From NCBI GenBank assembly GCA_947174275.1, contig CAMWIJ010000010.1, positions 1-58,017 of the forward strand: DNA of 58,017 bases. The letters run 5' to 3'. The notes below the pieces were generated by a model. It searched no databases, was not told the origin of the DNA, and saw nothing but the letters and a program-made list of their open reading frames with translations. Each line of letters begins with the position of its first letter. Within the stretch, counting starts at the first letter, position 1. The translations under genes were made by a program, and so were the position numbers. The DNA is from an uncultured Muribaculaceae bacterium (lineage in GTDB: Bacteria; Bacteroidota; Bacteroidia; Bacteroidales; Muribaculaceae). Positions 44,450 through 53,655 of this stretch are shown here, in pieces.

Positions 44450-45661
44450 TTAACTATTGAGGAGCAAAGGCATGAATTCAAGCACCGTGCGGTAGCCGTA
44501 TGCACCATGACAAGCTGACTGCTCGTCAAAGAATTCCACACTGTCAGGTTCAATACCCGGATGCCAGATAACGAACGGCACCGGATTTGAGGTATGGGTT
44601 TTCAGGTGGCAAGGGGTAGGGTGATCGGGCAGCAGTGCGATTGCAACAGGCTCTTCCATATCTTTGACCGCATTTATGATGGGTTGTACAATGCGTTTGT
44701 CGAGATATTCTATAGTCCTTACCTTTAAATCGACATCGCCTTCATGTCCGGCTTCATCACTTGCCTCTACATGCAGAAAAACGAAGTCATAGTCACCTCT
44801 TAGCGCCTCTATGGCCGCTTCAGCCTTCCCTTCATAATTTGTATCATAAAGACCTGTGGCACCTTCCACCTCTATTACATCAAGTCCGGCATATCTGCCT
44901 ATACCCTTGATAAGATCAACCGCGGATATGACCGCACCTTTCTTTATTCCGTATATATCCGAAAGAGGCGACATCGACGGGCGGTAGCCCAGCGACCACG
45001 GCCATATCATGTTAGCAGGGTCTTTGCCAATTTCCATTCTACGCCGGTTGACAGGATGCGCCATCAAGATGTCATACGAACGTCTGATCAAATCGACAAG
45101 CAAATCACATGTTGGCCGAGCATTTTCTGACAAAGCCTTAGGTAGAACGCTGTCTATATCAGCTCCGGGCACATCATGAGGGGGAGTGCATTGCACCTCC
45201 TTCCTGCCGCCACGTATTTTCAGTAAATGACGGTAAGAAACTCCGCAATGGAAAGATACCGCATCTGAACCAAGCTCTTTCTGAAGAGCCTCTATAAGTT
45301 CCGAAGCTTCTTCAGAACTTATATGCCCGGCCGAATGATTTTTTATTTTTCCGTTTTCTACACAAATGAGATTGCAACGCATCGCTACTTCATCGTCTGC
45401 GATATCCACTCCCATACTGGCCGCTTCAAGCGAGCCTCGTCCTTCATACACCTTGTTGACATCATATCCGAGGACACCAAGATTGGCAATCTCGCTCCCG
45501 GGCGAAAAACCTTCCGGCACAGTGCAGAGAGTTCCGTTCACTCCATACTTTGCCAGAAAGTCAAAACCTGGAGTGACCGCATATTGGAGCGGAGTCTGGC
45601 CGTCTAATGCCACAATCGGGTCATCCGCCATTCCGTCTCCGAGTATAATTATATGTTTCAT
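44450..45661 (-). CDS. Cofactor-independent phosphoglycerate-mutase-family protein, probable homoserine kinase
   Basis: The 403-residue protein belongs to the archaeal-type phosphoglycerate mutase (ApgM) branch of the alkaline-phosphatase superfamily: MKHIIILGDGMADDPI with metal ligands at the start, GSEIANLGVLGYD with the serine nucleophile near residue 66, and the metal-binding HVEASDEAGHEGD and LLPDHPTPC later. It is usually annotated as phosphoglycerate mutase. However, it lies between thrA and thrC exactly where thrB is expected, no thrB is present, and I recall genetic work in Bacteroides assigning homoserine kinase activity to this family. I therefore favour homoserine kinase; glycolytic activity is the alternative. 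Confidence 0.85.
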   Translation of the reverse strand: MKHIIILGDGMADDPIVALDGQTPLQYAVTPGFDFLAKYGVNGTLCTVPEGFSPGSEIANLGVLGYDVNKVYEGRGSLEAASMGVDIADDEVAMRCNLICVENGKIKNHSAGHISSEEASELIEALQKELGSDAVSFHCGVSYRHLLKIRGGRKEVQCTPPHDVPGADIDSVLPKALSENARPTCDLLVDLIRRSYDILMAHPVNRRRMEIGKDPANMIWPWSLGYRPSMSPLSDIYGIKKGAVISAVDLIKGIGRYAGLDVIEVEGATGLYDTNYEGKAEAAIEALRGDYDFVFLHVEASDEAGHEGDVDLKVRTIEYLDKRIVQPIINAVKDMEEPVAIALLPDHPTPCHLKTHTSNPVPFVIWHPGIEPDSVEFFDEQSACHGAYGYRTVLEFMPLLLNS

Positions 45662-45685
45662 CTGATTTCTATTATAATATTCCGG

Positions 45686-48121
45686 TTATCGGATATTGGC
45701 GATACTGATGATGTCGGCAAACACTCCGGCAGCCGTGACATCTGCACCGGCGCCGTATCCTTTAATTATAATCGGATATTCCTTATAACGCTCTGTAGTC
45801 AGAGATATGACATTGTTGCTGCCTTCAAGCGAATAGAACGGATGCTCCTGAGTAACCATCTGAAGACTTACGGAAGCTTTGTCCTCGTCAAGCTTTGCGA
45901 CAAAACGGAATTGCTCGTTGTTATTCTCAGCTTCTACTCGTTTCTTCTCGAATGTCTCATCAAGATCCGTAATTGTCTTGAAGAAATCATCAATGGAGCC
46001 CTCAAAATATTTTTCCGGAATAAACAAATCTCGTGTGACATCCTCCTGCTCGACACGATAACCGGCCTCTCGCGCAAGAATTACGAGTTTGCGGATCACA
46101 TCTTTTCCTGACAGGTCTATACGGGGATCCGGCTCAGAATATCCGGCCTCACGAGCCATCATTATGGCTTTGCTCAACGGAATATCCTTGCTTAGCACAT
46201 TAAATATATAATTGAGCGTGCCCGACACGACAGCTTCAATACGCAATATTTTGTCGCCGGAATTTATCAGATTGTTTATTGTATTTATAATTGGAAGTCC
46301 GGCTCCGACATTTGTCTCGAACAGAAACTTCACATCTTTCTTTCGGGCAATCTTCTTCAGATTGTAATAATTGTCGTAGTTTGACGATGCCGCGATTTTG
46401 TTAGCCGCGACAACATTGACATTGTTGGAAAGCAAATCGGCATAATATTCCGCGATACTTGCCGAAGCCGTACAGTCGACAAACACCGGGTTATATATAT
46501 TCATTCCAATCACTCCGTTCTTGATATTCTCAGGAGTGGCACAGATTGTCGATTCTTTCAACCTTGCCTCAAAGTTCGACAGATTTATTCCTTCCTGGTC
46601 AAATACTACAGTTTTCGAATTGGCAATGCCGACCACTCTTAGCTGCAATGCCTTTTCCTTTAGTAGTTTTTCCTGCTGATGGCGTATTTGCGACAGGAGT
46701 CGGCGTCCGACATTCCCGATTCCCACAATAAACAGATTAAGCACCTGTGTTTCCGAAAGGAAAAAAGAATCGTGGATTACATTCAACGCTTTTGTGAGAT
46801 TGGGACGTTCGATGACAAATGAGATATTGGTCTCTGTAGCACCCTGGGCGCAGGCTATCACGCTGATGCCGTTGCGGCCAAGCGTATTGAACAGTTTACC
46901 GGCGATACCGGCAGTATGTTTCATATTCTCTCCGACTACTGCGACTGTAGCAAGGTCATGAGTTATATCGACGCCGGTCAGTTCGCCGCGCTGCAGTTCA
47001 AGCCGGAACTCTTCCGATATGACATCTGCGGCGAGTTGCGCGTCAGTTGATTTTACCGCAATTGAGATATTGTTTTCGCTGGCAGCCTGTGATACGAGAA
47101 ATACGCTGACACCGTTGCGGGCCAATGCGTCAAATATCCGGGCATTGATACCATAGATGCCAACCATGCCAAGACCACACACCGTGATGAGGCTCGTGTC
47201 ATTGATTGACGATATCCCCTTGATTGCCTTTCCTTCTGCGCAATGATGGTCTGACGATATAAGCGTGCCCTTTGCTGTCGGATTGAACGTATTCTTTACA
47301 CGGATAGGGATATTCTTGTGAAACACCGGATATATAGTAGGCGGATATATCACCTTTGCACCGAAGTTACACAACTCCATTGCCTCAGGAAATGAAAGAT
47401 TGTCAATCACGTATGCTTTGTCTATGACACGCGGGTCAGCAGTCATAAACCCATCTACATCTGTCCATATTTCCAACACATCGGCATCAAGAGTCGCGGC
47501 CATTATCGCGGCCGTATAATCACTACCCCCTCGGCCAAGATTGGTAATATCTCCGTCTCTGTCCGACGATATGAAACCCGGCAATATTGCGATATTGAAG
47601 TCAGCATTATCAAATGTCGCATGTATTGCCTTTGATGTAGCTTCTGTGTCAAGCACATGTTTGCCAAACTGTTTCTTTGTTATAATAAAATTGCGTGAGT
47701 CAAAATACTTCGCGCCGTCAATTACATTGGAAATTATCACACTCGACAATCTTTCACCGTAACTCTCTACCACATCAAGCGTACGCGGCGAAAGGTCTTT
47801 AATAAGGTTGATACCCCTGAATACATTACCCAGCTCTTCAAGCAAAGGATTTACTATTGACTTGACATCAAGGCGCTTGTCCTCTGCCACAATCTCATCG
47901 ATAACTTTCAGATGGCGCTCCACAATTGATGCATAAATCTGCAGATAGGAGATTTCTCCTTTACACGCAAGTCTGGCGGTATTAATCAGTTGATCCGTAA
48001 TCCCTCCCAGAGCTGAAACAACTACGATAACCTGTTCGTCTGAACTTTCTACTATATCTTTTACATTGCGGAGGCTTGCAGGAGTTCCTACAGATGTTCC
48101 GCCAAATTTCAATACTTTCAT
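45686..48121 (-). CDS. thrA: Bifunctional aspartate kinase / homoserine dehydrogenase
   Basis: This 811-residue protein carries out the first and third steps from aspartate to threonine. Residues 1-295 are aspartokinase (KFGGTSVGTPASLRNVKDI, later GRGGSDYTAAIMAATLDADV). Residues about 305-460 hold two ACT domains for feedback control by threonine. Residues about 465-811 are homoserine dehydrogenase (IVGIGNVGRRLLSQI for NAD(P), NVVAANKIA, and the GTLNYIF and YSEPDPRIDLSGKDV catalytic segments). The domain order equals E. coli ThrA. It leads the thr cluster and is preceded by a leader with a predicted three-helix structure. Confidence 0.97.
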   Translation of the reverse strand: MKVLKFGGTSVGTPASLRNVKDIVESSDEQVIVVVSALGGITDQLINTARLACKGEISYLQIYASIVERHLKVIDEIVAEDKRLDVKSIVNPLLEELGNVFRGINLIKDLSPRTLDVVESYGERLSSVIISNVIDGAKYFDSRNFIITKKQFGKHVLDTEATSKAIHATFDNADFNIAILPGFISSDRDGDITNLGRGGSDYTAAIMAATLDADVLEIWTDVDGFMTADPRVIDKAYVIDNLSFPEAMELCNFGAKVIYPPTIYPVFHKNIPIRVKNTFNPTAKGTLISSDHHCAEGKAIKGISSINDTSLITVCGLGMVGIYGINARIFDALARNGVSVFLVSQAASENNISIAVKSTDAQLAADVISEEFRLELQRGELTGVDITHDLATVAVVGENMKHTAGIAGKLFNTLGRNGISVIACAQGATETNISFVIERPNLTKALNVIHDSFFLSETQVLNLFIVGIGNVGRRLLSQIRHQQEKLLKEKALQLRVVGIANSKTVVFDQEGINLSNFEARLKESTICATPENIKNGVIGMNIYNPVFVDCTASASIAEYYADLLSNNVNVVAANKIAASSNYDNYYNLKKIARKKDVKFLFETNVGAGLPIINTINNLINSGDKILRIEAVVSGTLNYIFNVLSKDIPLSKAIMMAREAGYSEPDPRIDLSGKDVIRKLVILAREAGYRVEQEDVTRDLFIPEKYFEGSIDDFFKTITDLDETFEKKRVEAENNNEQFRFVAKLDEDKASVSLQMVTQEHPFYSLEGSNNVISLTTERYKEYPIIIKGYGAGADVTAAGVFADIISIANIR

Positions 48122-48159
48122 ACCTTTTGTACTGATACCTTGTTGTGAAATATTTCGTC

Positions 48160-48220
48160 ATCGCAGCACGGAATCAGGTGCAACCTTCCCGGAATATATC
48201 TCCTTTTATGGTTTTGCGAT
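48160..48220 (-). promoter_or_regulatory. Predicted three-helix leader of thrA
   Basis: On the minus strand ATCGCA...TGCGAT (ends of the 48160-48220 block) closes two further helices, AACC/GGTT and GCAC/GTGC, that follow each other directly as in a three-way junction. The block lies between the -7 element at 48246-48253 and the thrA ATG at 48121. It resembles a riboswitch or protein-binding leader in layout; I recognise no known family. Confidence 0.35.
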
Positions 48221-48245
48221 ACACGCTTTTTTCGACTTCTCTCTA

Positions 48246-48253
48246 CAAAGATA
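48246..48253 (-). promoter_or_regulatory. -7 promoter element of thrA
   Basis: The minus strand reads TATCTTTG (plus CAAAGATA). Transcription from here would give a leader of about 120 bases. A clear -33 TTG is not seen. Confidence 0.5.
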
Positions 48254-48520
48254 ACTATTTTTAATTGCTAAAATATCACTTTGCAAAGAAAATTTAACGT
48301 TTACCTGATAAATTTACAATTTTACACCACATATTCGTTAAAATCCACTCATAAATTACCGACTTATTTAATATAATTCATTGCATCCCTTGTAAATTGT
48401 GATGTCTTTTGAATTGAGTGCGCAAAATAGCACTTTGTTTAACTATTCCTGTCCGAATTACTTGCCTTATCACTTCAGACAACTTGATGTGATGGTTGAA
48501 AAAAACAATCTTCATCGCTG

Positions 48521-48551
48521 CAAATATATGAATTTTCATCGGACTGAACAA
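48521..48551 (-). promoter_or_regulatory. Second upstream promoter candidate in the thrA-GNAT gap
   Basis: The minus strand has TATATTTG (plus CAAATATA, 48521-48528) and TTG (plus CAA, 48549-48551) exactly 20 bases apart. Bases 48254-48520 contain no credible gene. The transcript would be either a very long thrA leader (about 390 bases) or a separate small RNA. Confidence 0.45.
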
Positions 48552-48642
48552 GCTTTAATCGTTGTTACAGTCATTTGTTTTGGCTATTTCCCGAACATAT
48601 CGCCTGTATTATATATCATTGCCTGATGCAGAATACGAAATC

Positions 48643-49167
48643 TCAAAGTAATAACTTTTCAATCAGGACGAGATCAATGTCAGAGATACCTTGAAACTGA
48701 CACGGCACATTGTCAACTTCAACATAACCAAGTTTTTTATATAGATTCCTTGCAGGGACATCCATCATCTGAGTATCAAGCCTTAATCGGTTGCATCCTG
48801 ACTCTTTGGCTTTTTTCTCATAATAATCGACAAATACAGAGGCATACCCCCGGCGCATGTGCTTCGGGTGCACTACGAGCGTATGAAGCACCATTATATC
48901 ATTATAGTTATCAGGTTGATACCATGCGCCTTTGTGATACTCCGGCAGAGGTGTGTGATTTATGATAGCCGAGGCAACGATGACGCCATTATCTTCCATT
49001 ACATATAAATCTCCATCGGCAATGTGTTCTTCGGCCCATGACCGGGTTGGATAAAGGTCGCGGTGCCACAACATCTTGTATCTGCCTTGCTCGATTTCGT
49101 CGTGAATTGAATTATATATATTGGAAACTGCGGAAATATCCGCTATTAATCCTTTGCGAATTTTCAT
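48643..49167 (-). CDS. GNAT-family N-acetyltransferase
   Basis: The 174-residue protein has the GNAT acetyl-CoA loop as HPKHMRRGYASVFVDYYEKK near residue 108 (RRGYA replaces the common Q/RxxGxG/A). Before it, HTLVVHP lies on the core beta strand, and RLDTQMMDVPARNLYKKLGY follows near 138. The acceptor is unknown; similar small GNATs act on amino acids, polyamines or protein termini. It starts at ATG 49167 with a -7 element (plus CAAAGATA, 49192-49199) upstream. The gene stands alone between the thr cluster and mutA. Confidence 0.88.
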   Translation of the reverse strand: MKIRKGLIADISAVSNIYNSIHDEIEQGRYKMLWHRDLYPTRSWAEEHIADGDLYVMEDNGVIVASAIINHTPLPEYHKGAWYQPDNYNDIMVLHTLVVHPKHMRRGYASVFVDYYEKKAKESGCNRLRLDTQMMDVPARNLYKKLGYVEVDNVPCQFQGISDIDLVLIEKLLL

Positions 49168-49254
49168 AAATTACTCTATTATATACAAATGCAAAGATAT
49201 GCAAAAAAGTAATTAGCAAACCTTACAGCCACCAAAAAAGTTTAGCTGTTATTA

Positions 49255-49286
49255 TTTGAAAATGTTGGGAATAATTTCTAAATTTG
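49255..49286 (+). promoter_or_regulatory. Promoter of mutA
   Basis: TTTG (49255-49258) and TAAATTTG (49279-49286) have a 20-base spacer. A second -7-like TAAATTTG lies at 49350-49357 without a good -33 element. The leader would be about 125 or 55 bases. Confidence 0.65.
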
Positions 49287-49310
49287 TGGCTGCCATTGAT
49301 ATAACACATT

Positions 49311-49348
49311 ATAGTAATGGCATAATGTTATAGTAATGGCATAATGTT
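49311..49348 (+). repeat. Tandem 19-bp repeat in the mutA leader
   Basis: ATAGTAATGGCATAATGTT occurs twice back to back (49311-49329 and 49330-49348). Each unit, with its left neighbour base context, contains CATTAT/ATAATG arms. The pair sits between the two candidate -7 elements of mutA. Confidence 0.75.
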
Positions 49349-49415
49349 TTAAATTTGACAACACCCACTGCAATATTTTGATTTCAGATTAAAAAGAAAT
49401 TTATATAATACCATT

Positions 49416-51269
49416 ATGGCAGAAAAAAAAGAAAAATTGTTCGACCAATTCCCCCCTGTTACTACAGAGCAATGGCGCGAAAAAGTCGATGCAGACCTCA
49501 AAGGTGCTCCCTTTGACAAAAAACTGGTCTGGCGCACAAATGAAGGATTTAATGTAAATCCGATGTACCGTCTGGAAGATATCGCAGACCTGAAAACCAC
49601 AGACACCCTTCCCGGTCAATATCCTTATGTCAGAGGCACGAGAGACAACAATGACTGGCTTACCCGTCAGGAAATCATCGTAGAAGACGTGAAGGAGGCC
49701 AACGCCAAAGCTCAAGATGTGTTGACAAAAGGCGTTACCTCTCTATATTTCAAATTGTCAAAAAATCAGATTAACGAAGAAGATGTAAAAACACTTCTTG
49801 CAGGTATTGATCTGAACGTGGTGGAAATTAACTTCGGTTGCTGCCCGGCTTGCGCAAAAGAATTGTGTGGAATACTGGTAGCAATAATCAAAGTTGCCGG
49901 AGCTGAAGATTCGTTCCGAGGCTCAATCGATTATAATCCTCTCCGTAAAGCGCTCCGCCATGGCGGCGAAATTCTTCCGGAGGCTGTTGCCAATGCAAAA
50001 GCAATGATAGAGTTGGCAAAGGATATCAATGGCCTTCGGGTCATCTCGGTTGACTCTGTGATGCTTTCCAATGCAGGCTGCTATATTTATCAGGAACTCG
50101 GATATGCTCTCGCATGGGGTGCAGAATGGATGAGCCAGCTTACTGACGCAGGCGTTGACGCGGTCGAAGCCGGTTGTTCGATAAAATTTAATATGGGCGT
50201 TTCGTCTAACTACTTCATGGAGCTTGCAAAATTCCGTGCGGCACGCATGCTTTGGGCACAGATCGTGAAGCAATATGCTCCCGCTTGCGATTGCGCATGT
50301 AAGATGATGGTGCATGCTGAGACTTCACGTTTCAACCAAACCATATATGATGCTCACGTCAATCTGCTCCGTAGCCAGACCGAGGCAATGTCGGCGGCTC
50401 TTGCCGGCGTGGATTCGATAACGGTAGTGCCTTTTGATGCTCCATATAAGACCCCTGATGCATTCTCTGAACGCATTGCCCGCAATCAGCAGTTCCTTCT
50501 TAAAGAAGAAAGTCATCTTGACAAAGTTGTCGACCCCGCAGGCGGATCTTATTATGTGGAAACCCTGACAGTCTCAATCGCACAGCAAGCATGGAGTCTT
50601 TTCCTTGATGTACAGAAAAATGGCGGCTTTTTTGCAGCTGTAACTGAAGGCCTTGTGCAAAAGGCTGTCAATGAATCGGCTGCCAAGCGTCATTCTGACA
50701 TGGCTCGTCGTAAGGAAATACTCCTCGGCACAAACCAGTATCCCAACTTTAATGAACTGGCCGCCGGAAAAATCGAAAAAACCGGTTGTTCATGTGGATG
50801 CGGTCACTCTGACGGTGATGCCTCCAAATCGTTGAACAGTGCCCGTCAGGCAAGCGACTTTGAAGCCCTCAGACTTGCAACTGAACATGCCGCCAACCGT
50901 CCTAAAGTGTTTATGCTCACGATAGGAAATCTGGCAATGCGTCTGGCTCGTGCCCAGTTCTCAAGCAACTTCTTCGGATGCGCAGGATATGAAATCATTG
51001 ACAACATCGGTTTTGAGACTGTTGCCGATGGCGTAGCCGCAGCATTCGAAAAGCAGGCAGATATTATTGTACTGTGTTCGTCTGATGATGAATATGCTCA
51101 ATATGCCCCTGAAGCATTTGAAATGATAAACGGCAAAGCTAAATTCGTTGTTGCAGGAGCACCTGCATGCACTGAGGAACTTCAGGCGAAAGGAATCACC
51201 GACTTCATTCATGTGCGGTCAAATGTGCTTGACACGCTTCGTAAATTTAATGCCGAACTTTTAAAATGA
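49416..51269 (+). CDS. mutA: Methylmalonyl-CoA mutase small subunit
   Basis: MutA pairs with MutB in the B12-dependent interconversion of succinyl-CoA and methylmalonyl-CoA. The 617-residue protein has the TIM-barrel domain ([20 protein letters not shown] onward, [24 protein letters not shown]) and a C-terminal flavodoxin-like domain. As expected for the small subunit, the cobalamin motif DxHxxG is missing from the C-terminal domain. Two cysteine-rich pieces stand out: [13 protein letters not shown] near residue 143 and [13 protein letters not shown] near 458, in the linker. It is separated from mutB by 10 bases. Confidence 0.95.
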   Translation: MAEKKEKLFDQFPPVTTEQWREKVDADLKGAPFDKKLVWRTNEGFNVNPMYRLEDIADLKTTDTLPGQYPYVRGTRDNNDWLTRQEIIVEDVKEANAKAQDVLTKGVTSLYFKLSKNQINEEDVKTLLAGIDLNVVEINFGCCPACAKELCGILVAIIKVAGAEDSFRGSIDYNPLRKALRHGGEILPEAVANAKAMIELAKDINGLRVISVDSVMLSNAGCYIYQELGYALAWGAEWMSQLTDAGVDAVEAGCSIKFNMGVSSNYFMELAKFRAARMLWAQIVKQYAPACDCACKMMVHAETSRFNQTIYDAHVNLLRSQTEAMSAALAGVDSITVVPFDAPYKTPDAFSERIARNQQFLLKEESHLDKVVDPAGGSYYVETLTVSIAQQAWSLFLDVQKNGGFFAAVTEGLVQKAVNESAAKRHSDMARRKEILLGTNQYPNFNELAAGKIEKTGCSCGCGHSDGDASKSLNSARQASDFEALRLATEHAANRPKVFMLTIGNLAMRLARAQFSSNFFGCAGYEIIDNIGFETVADGVAAAFEKQADIIVLCSSDDEYAQYAPEAFEMINGKAKFVVAGAPACTEELQAKGITDFIHVRSNVLDTLRKFNAELLK

Positions 51270-51279
51270 TTTCATAACA

Positions 51280-53412
51280 ATGAGACCGGATTTTTCTAAC
51301 ATCAATATAACTTCCGATGCTTTTGCATCACAAGCCGCTCCTATACAGGAGGGGGAACAATGGCTTACCCCCGAGTTGATCCCGGTAAAGCCTGTATATA
51401 CTAAAGCTGACCTTGAAGGAATGGAGCATCTCAACTATGTGGCCGGTATTCCTCCGTTCCTGCGTGGTCCGTATTCCGGAATGTATGCAATGCGTCCTTG
51501 GACTATCCGTCAGTATGCCGGATTCTCAACCGCAGCAGAATCCAACGCATTCTATCGCCGTAACCTTGCATCCGGCCAAAAGGGACTTTCAGTAGCGTTT
51601 GACCTTGCCACACATCGTGGTTACGATGCTGACCACGAACGCGTTGTCGGCGACGTAGGCAAAGCAGGTGTCTCAATCTGTTCGCTGGACGACATGAAGG
51701 TTTTGTTTGATGGCATTCCTTTGAACAAAATGTCCGTGTCAATGACAATGAACGGCGCGGTGCTCCCGGTATTGGCGTTCTATATCAATGCCGGACTTGA
51801 ACAGGGAGCCAAACTTGAGGAAATGGCCGGAACCATACAGAATGATATCCTTAAGGAATTCATGGTGCGTAATACATATATTTACCCGCCGGAATTCTCA
51901 ATGCGTATCATCGCTGATATCTTCGAGTATACTTCACAGAATATGCCGAAATTCAACTCGATATCAATCTCCGGATACCACATGCAGGAAGCCGGCGCCA
52001 CTTGCGATATCGAGCTTGCCTACACCTTGGCTGACGGACTTGAGTATCTCCGTGCCGGCGTGAATGCGGGCATGGATATTGACGCTTTTGCGCCTCGTCT
52101 CTCCTTCTTCTGGGCTATCGGCATGAATTTCTTCATGGAAATTGCCAAAATGCGTGCCGCACGCATGCTTTGGGCTAAAATAGTCAAGCAGTTTAATCCG
52201 AAAAATCCCAAATCACTTGCATTGCGTACCCATTCTCAGACATCTGGTTGGTCGCTTACTGAACAGGATCCGTTCAACAACGTCGGACGCACATGTATTG
52301 AAGCTATGGGTGCAGCCTTGGGTCATACCCAGTCACTTCACACCAATGCTCTTGACGAGGCAATCGCTTTGCCAACCGACTTCTCTGCACGTATTGCCCG
52401 TAACACTCAGATATATATTCAGGAAGAAACTTATATCACCAAAGAGATTGACCCCTGGGCCGGCTCGTATTACGTTGAGTCACTCACCAATGAAATCGCA
52501 CATCGTGCATGGCAGCATATTCAGGAAATTGAGAAACTCGGCGGTATGGCCAAAGCTATTGAAACCGGACTTCCCAAACTCCGTATCGAAGAGGCATCTG
52601 CCCGTACGCAAGCTCGTATAGACTCCGGACGTCAGACTATTGTCGGTATAAACAAATATCGTCTTGATCACGAAGATCCGATTGACATTCTTGAAATCGA
52701 CAATACGGAAGTGCGCAAGGAACAGATAGAACGTCTTGAAGAAGTTAAGGCGCACCGCGACGAAAAAGCCGTCAAAGAAGCGCTTGCAGCTATTACGGAG
52801 TGTGTCCGTACAAAGAAAGGCAATCTTCTTGACCTTGCCGTCAAAGCGGCAGGTCTGCGTGCCACATTAGGTGAGATTTCCGATGCTTGTGAGGAAGTTG
52901 TCGGACGTTATAAAGCAGTAATCAGAACAATTTCAGGTGTGTATTCCAACGAAACAAAACAGGATCCTGACTTTATAAAAGCGCAGCAGATGTGTCAGGA
53001 ATTTGCAAAAAGAGAGGGACGTCAACCTCGTATCATGATCGCAAAAATGGGTCAGGATGGCCATGACCGCGGCGCAAAGGTTGTTGCTACAGGATATGCC
53101 GACTGCGGTTTTGACGTCGATATGGGTCCGCTGTTCCAGACTCCCGCTGAAGCAGCCCGTCAAGCAGTTGAAAATGATGTCCATATACTTGGCGTGTCAT
53201 CTCTCGCAGCCGGACACAAAACTCTGATACCACAGGTAATCGCAGAACTTAAGAAACTCGGCCGAGAGGACATTATGGTGACGGCAGGTGGTGTTATTCC
53301 CGCTCAGGACTACGATTTCCTTTACAAGGCAGGTGTAGCCGCGATATTCGGCCCCGGCACACGTATCCCTGACTCTGCAATCAAGATGCTGCAGATCCTC
53401 ATGGAAGAATAA
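51280..53412 (+). CDS. mutB: Methylmalonyl-CoA mutase large (catalytic) subunit
   Basis: This is the catalytic, adenosylcobalamin-binding subunit. The 710-residue protein shows the substrate barrel ([20 protein letters not shown] with the conserved tyrosine, [29 protein letters not shown]) and the B12-binding domain with [11 protein letters not shown] (histidine near 602) and SLAAGHKTL. Length is typical. In Bacteroidetes this enzyme feeds succinate to propionate. No B12 riboswitch is seen upstream of mutA. The operon ends with a strong terminator. Confidence 0.97.
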   Translation: MRPDFSNINITSDAFASQAAPIQEGEQWLTPELIPVKPVYTKADLEGMEHLNYVAGIPPFLRGPYSGMYAMRPWTIRQYAGFSTAAESNAFYRRNLASGQKGLSVAFDLATHRGYDADHERVVGDVGKAGVSICSLDDMKVLFDGIPLNKMSVSMTMNGAVLPVLAFYINAGLEQGAKLEEMAGTIQNDILKEFMVRNTYIYPPEFSMRIIADIFEYTSQNMPKFNSISISGYHMQEAGATCDIELAYTLADGLEYLRAGVNAGMDIDAFAPRLSFFWAIGMNFFMEIAKMRAARMLWAKIVKQFNPKNPKSLALRTHSQTSGWSLTEQDPFNNVGRTCIEAMGAALGHTQSLHTNALDEAIALPTDFSARIARNTQIYIQEETYITKEIDPWAGSYYVESLTNEIAHRAWQHIQEIEKLGGMAKAIETGLPKLRIEEASARTQARIDSGRQTIVGINKYRLDHEDPIDILEIDNTEVRKEQIERLEEVKAHRDEKAVKEALAAITECVRTKKGNLLDLAVKAAGLRATLGEISDACEEVVGRYKAVIRTISGVYSNETKQDPDFIKAQQMCQEFAKREGRQPRIMIAKMGQDGHDRGAKVVATGYADCGFDVDMGPLFQTPAEAARQAVENDVHILGVSSLAAGHKTLIPQVIAELKKLGREDIMVTAGGVIPAQDYDFLYKAGVAAIFGPGTRIPDSAIKMLQILMEE

Positions 53413-53443
53413 TCATCGCTTATTATTTCAAGCAACAAATAAT

Positions 53444-53481
53444 AATGCAGGTGGGAATCCGAATTGTTTTCCACCTGCATT
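53444..53481 (+). terminator. Terminator of mutAB
   Basis: AATGCAGGTGG (53444-53454) faces CCACCTGCATT (53471-53481) perfectly over 11 bp with a 16-base loop, followed by a TTTTATTAT tract. Confidence 0.85.
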
Positions 53482-53527
53482 TTTTATTATAATATTGCTA
53501 TTATTGCGTGTTTTATGTACTTATTCG

Positions 53528-53567
53528 TTGTAATTGGAAAAAAAATCGTATATTTGCATTAACTTTG
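53528..53567 (+). promoter_or_regulatory. Promoter region of glmS
   Basis: Two overlapping -7 candidates, TATATTTG (53549-53556) and TAACTTTG (53560-53567), lie about 90-100 bases before the glmS ATG. TTG at 53528-53530 is 18 bases above the first. The leader is long but shows no glmS ribozyme. Confidence 0.5.
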
Positions 53568-53655
53568 AGCAAGTTACGCGTTGAAGCTGTGGCCTGCTCC
53601 TTTTTTTGGTGATTTATATAAACATATTTTAATCAATTAAGAAAAAGAAACCTGT

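Noticed and set aside
48100..48165. Classical threonine attenuator leader peptide
   Set aside because: The only short frame has three threonines in its first seven residues, no isoleucine run and no stop before thrA; no terminator/antiterminator pair follows.
48399..48626. 75-codon plus-strand frame between thrA and the GNAT gene
   Set aside because: Composition is not protein-like, there is no promoter on that strand, and a better minus-strand promoter crosses it.
49311..49348. CRISPR array
   Set aside because: Only two units, directly abutting with no spacers, and no cas genes.
49168..49415. Cobalamin riboswitch upstream of mutAB
   Set aside because: The leader is too short and AT-rich, and the conserved B12-box sequence is not present.
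53482..53655. glmS ribozyme in the glmS leader
   Set aside because: The conserved ribozyme core is not recognisable, and this class is typical of Firmicutes.
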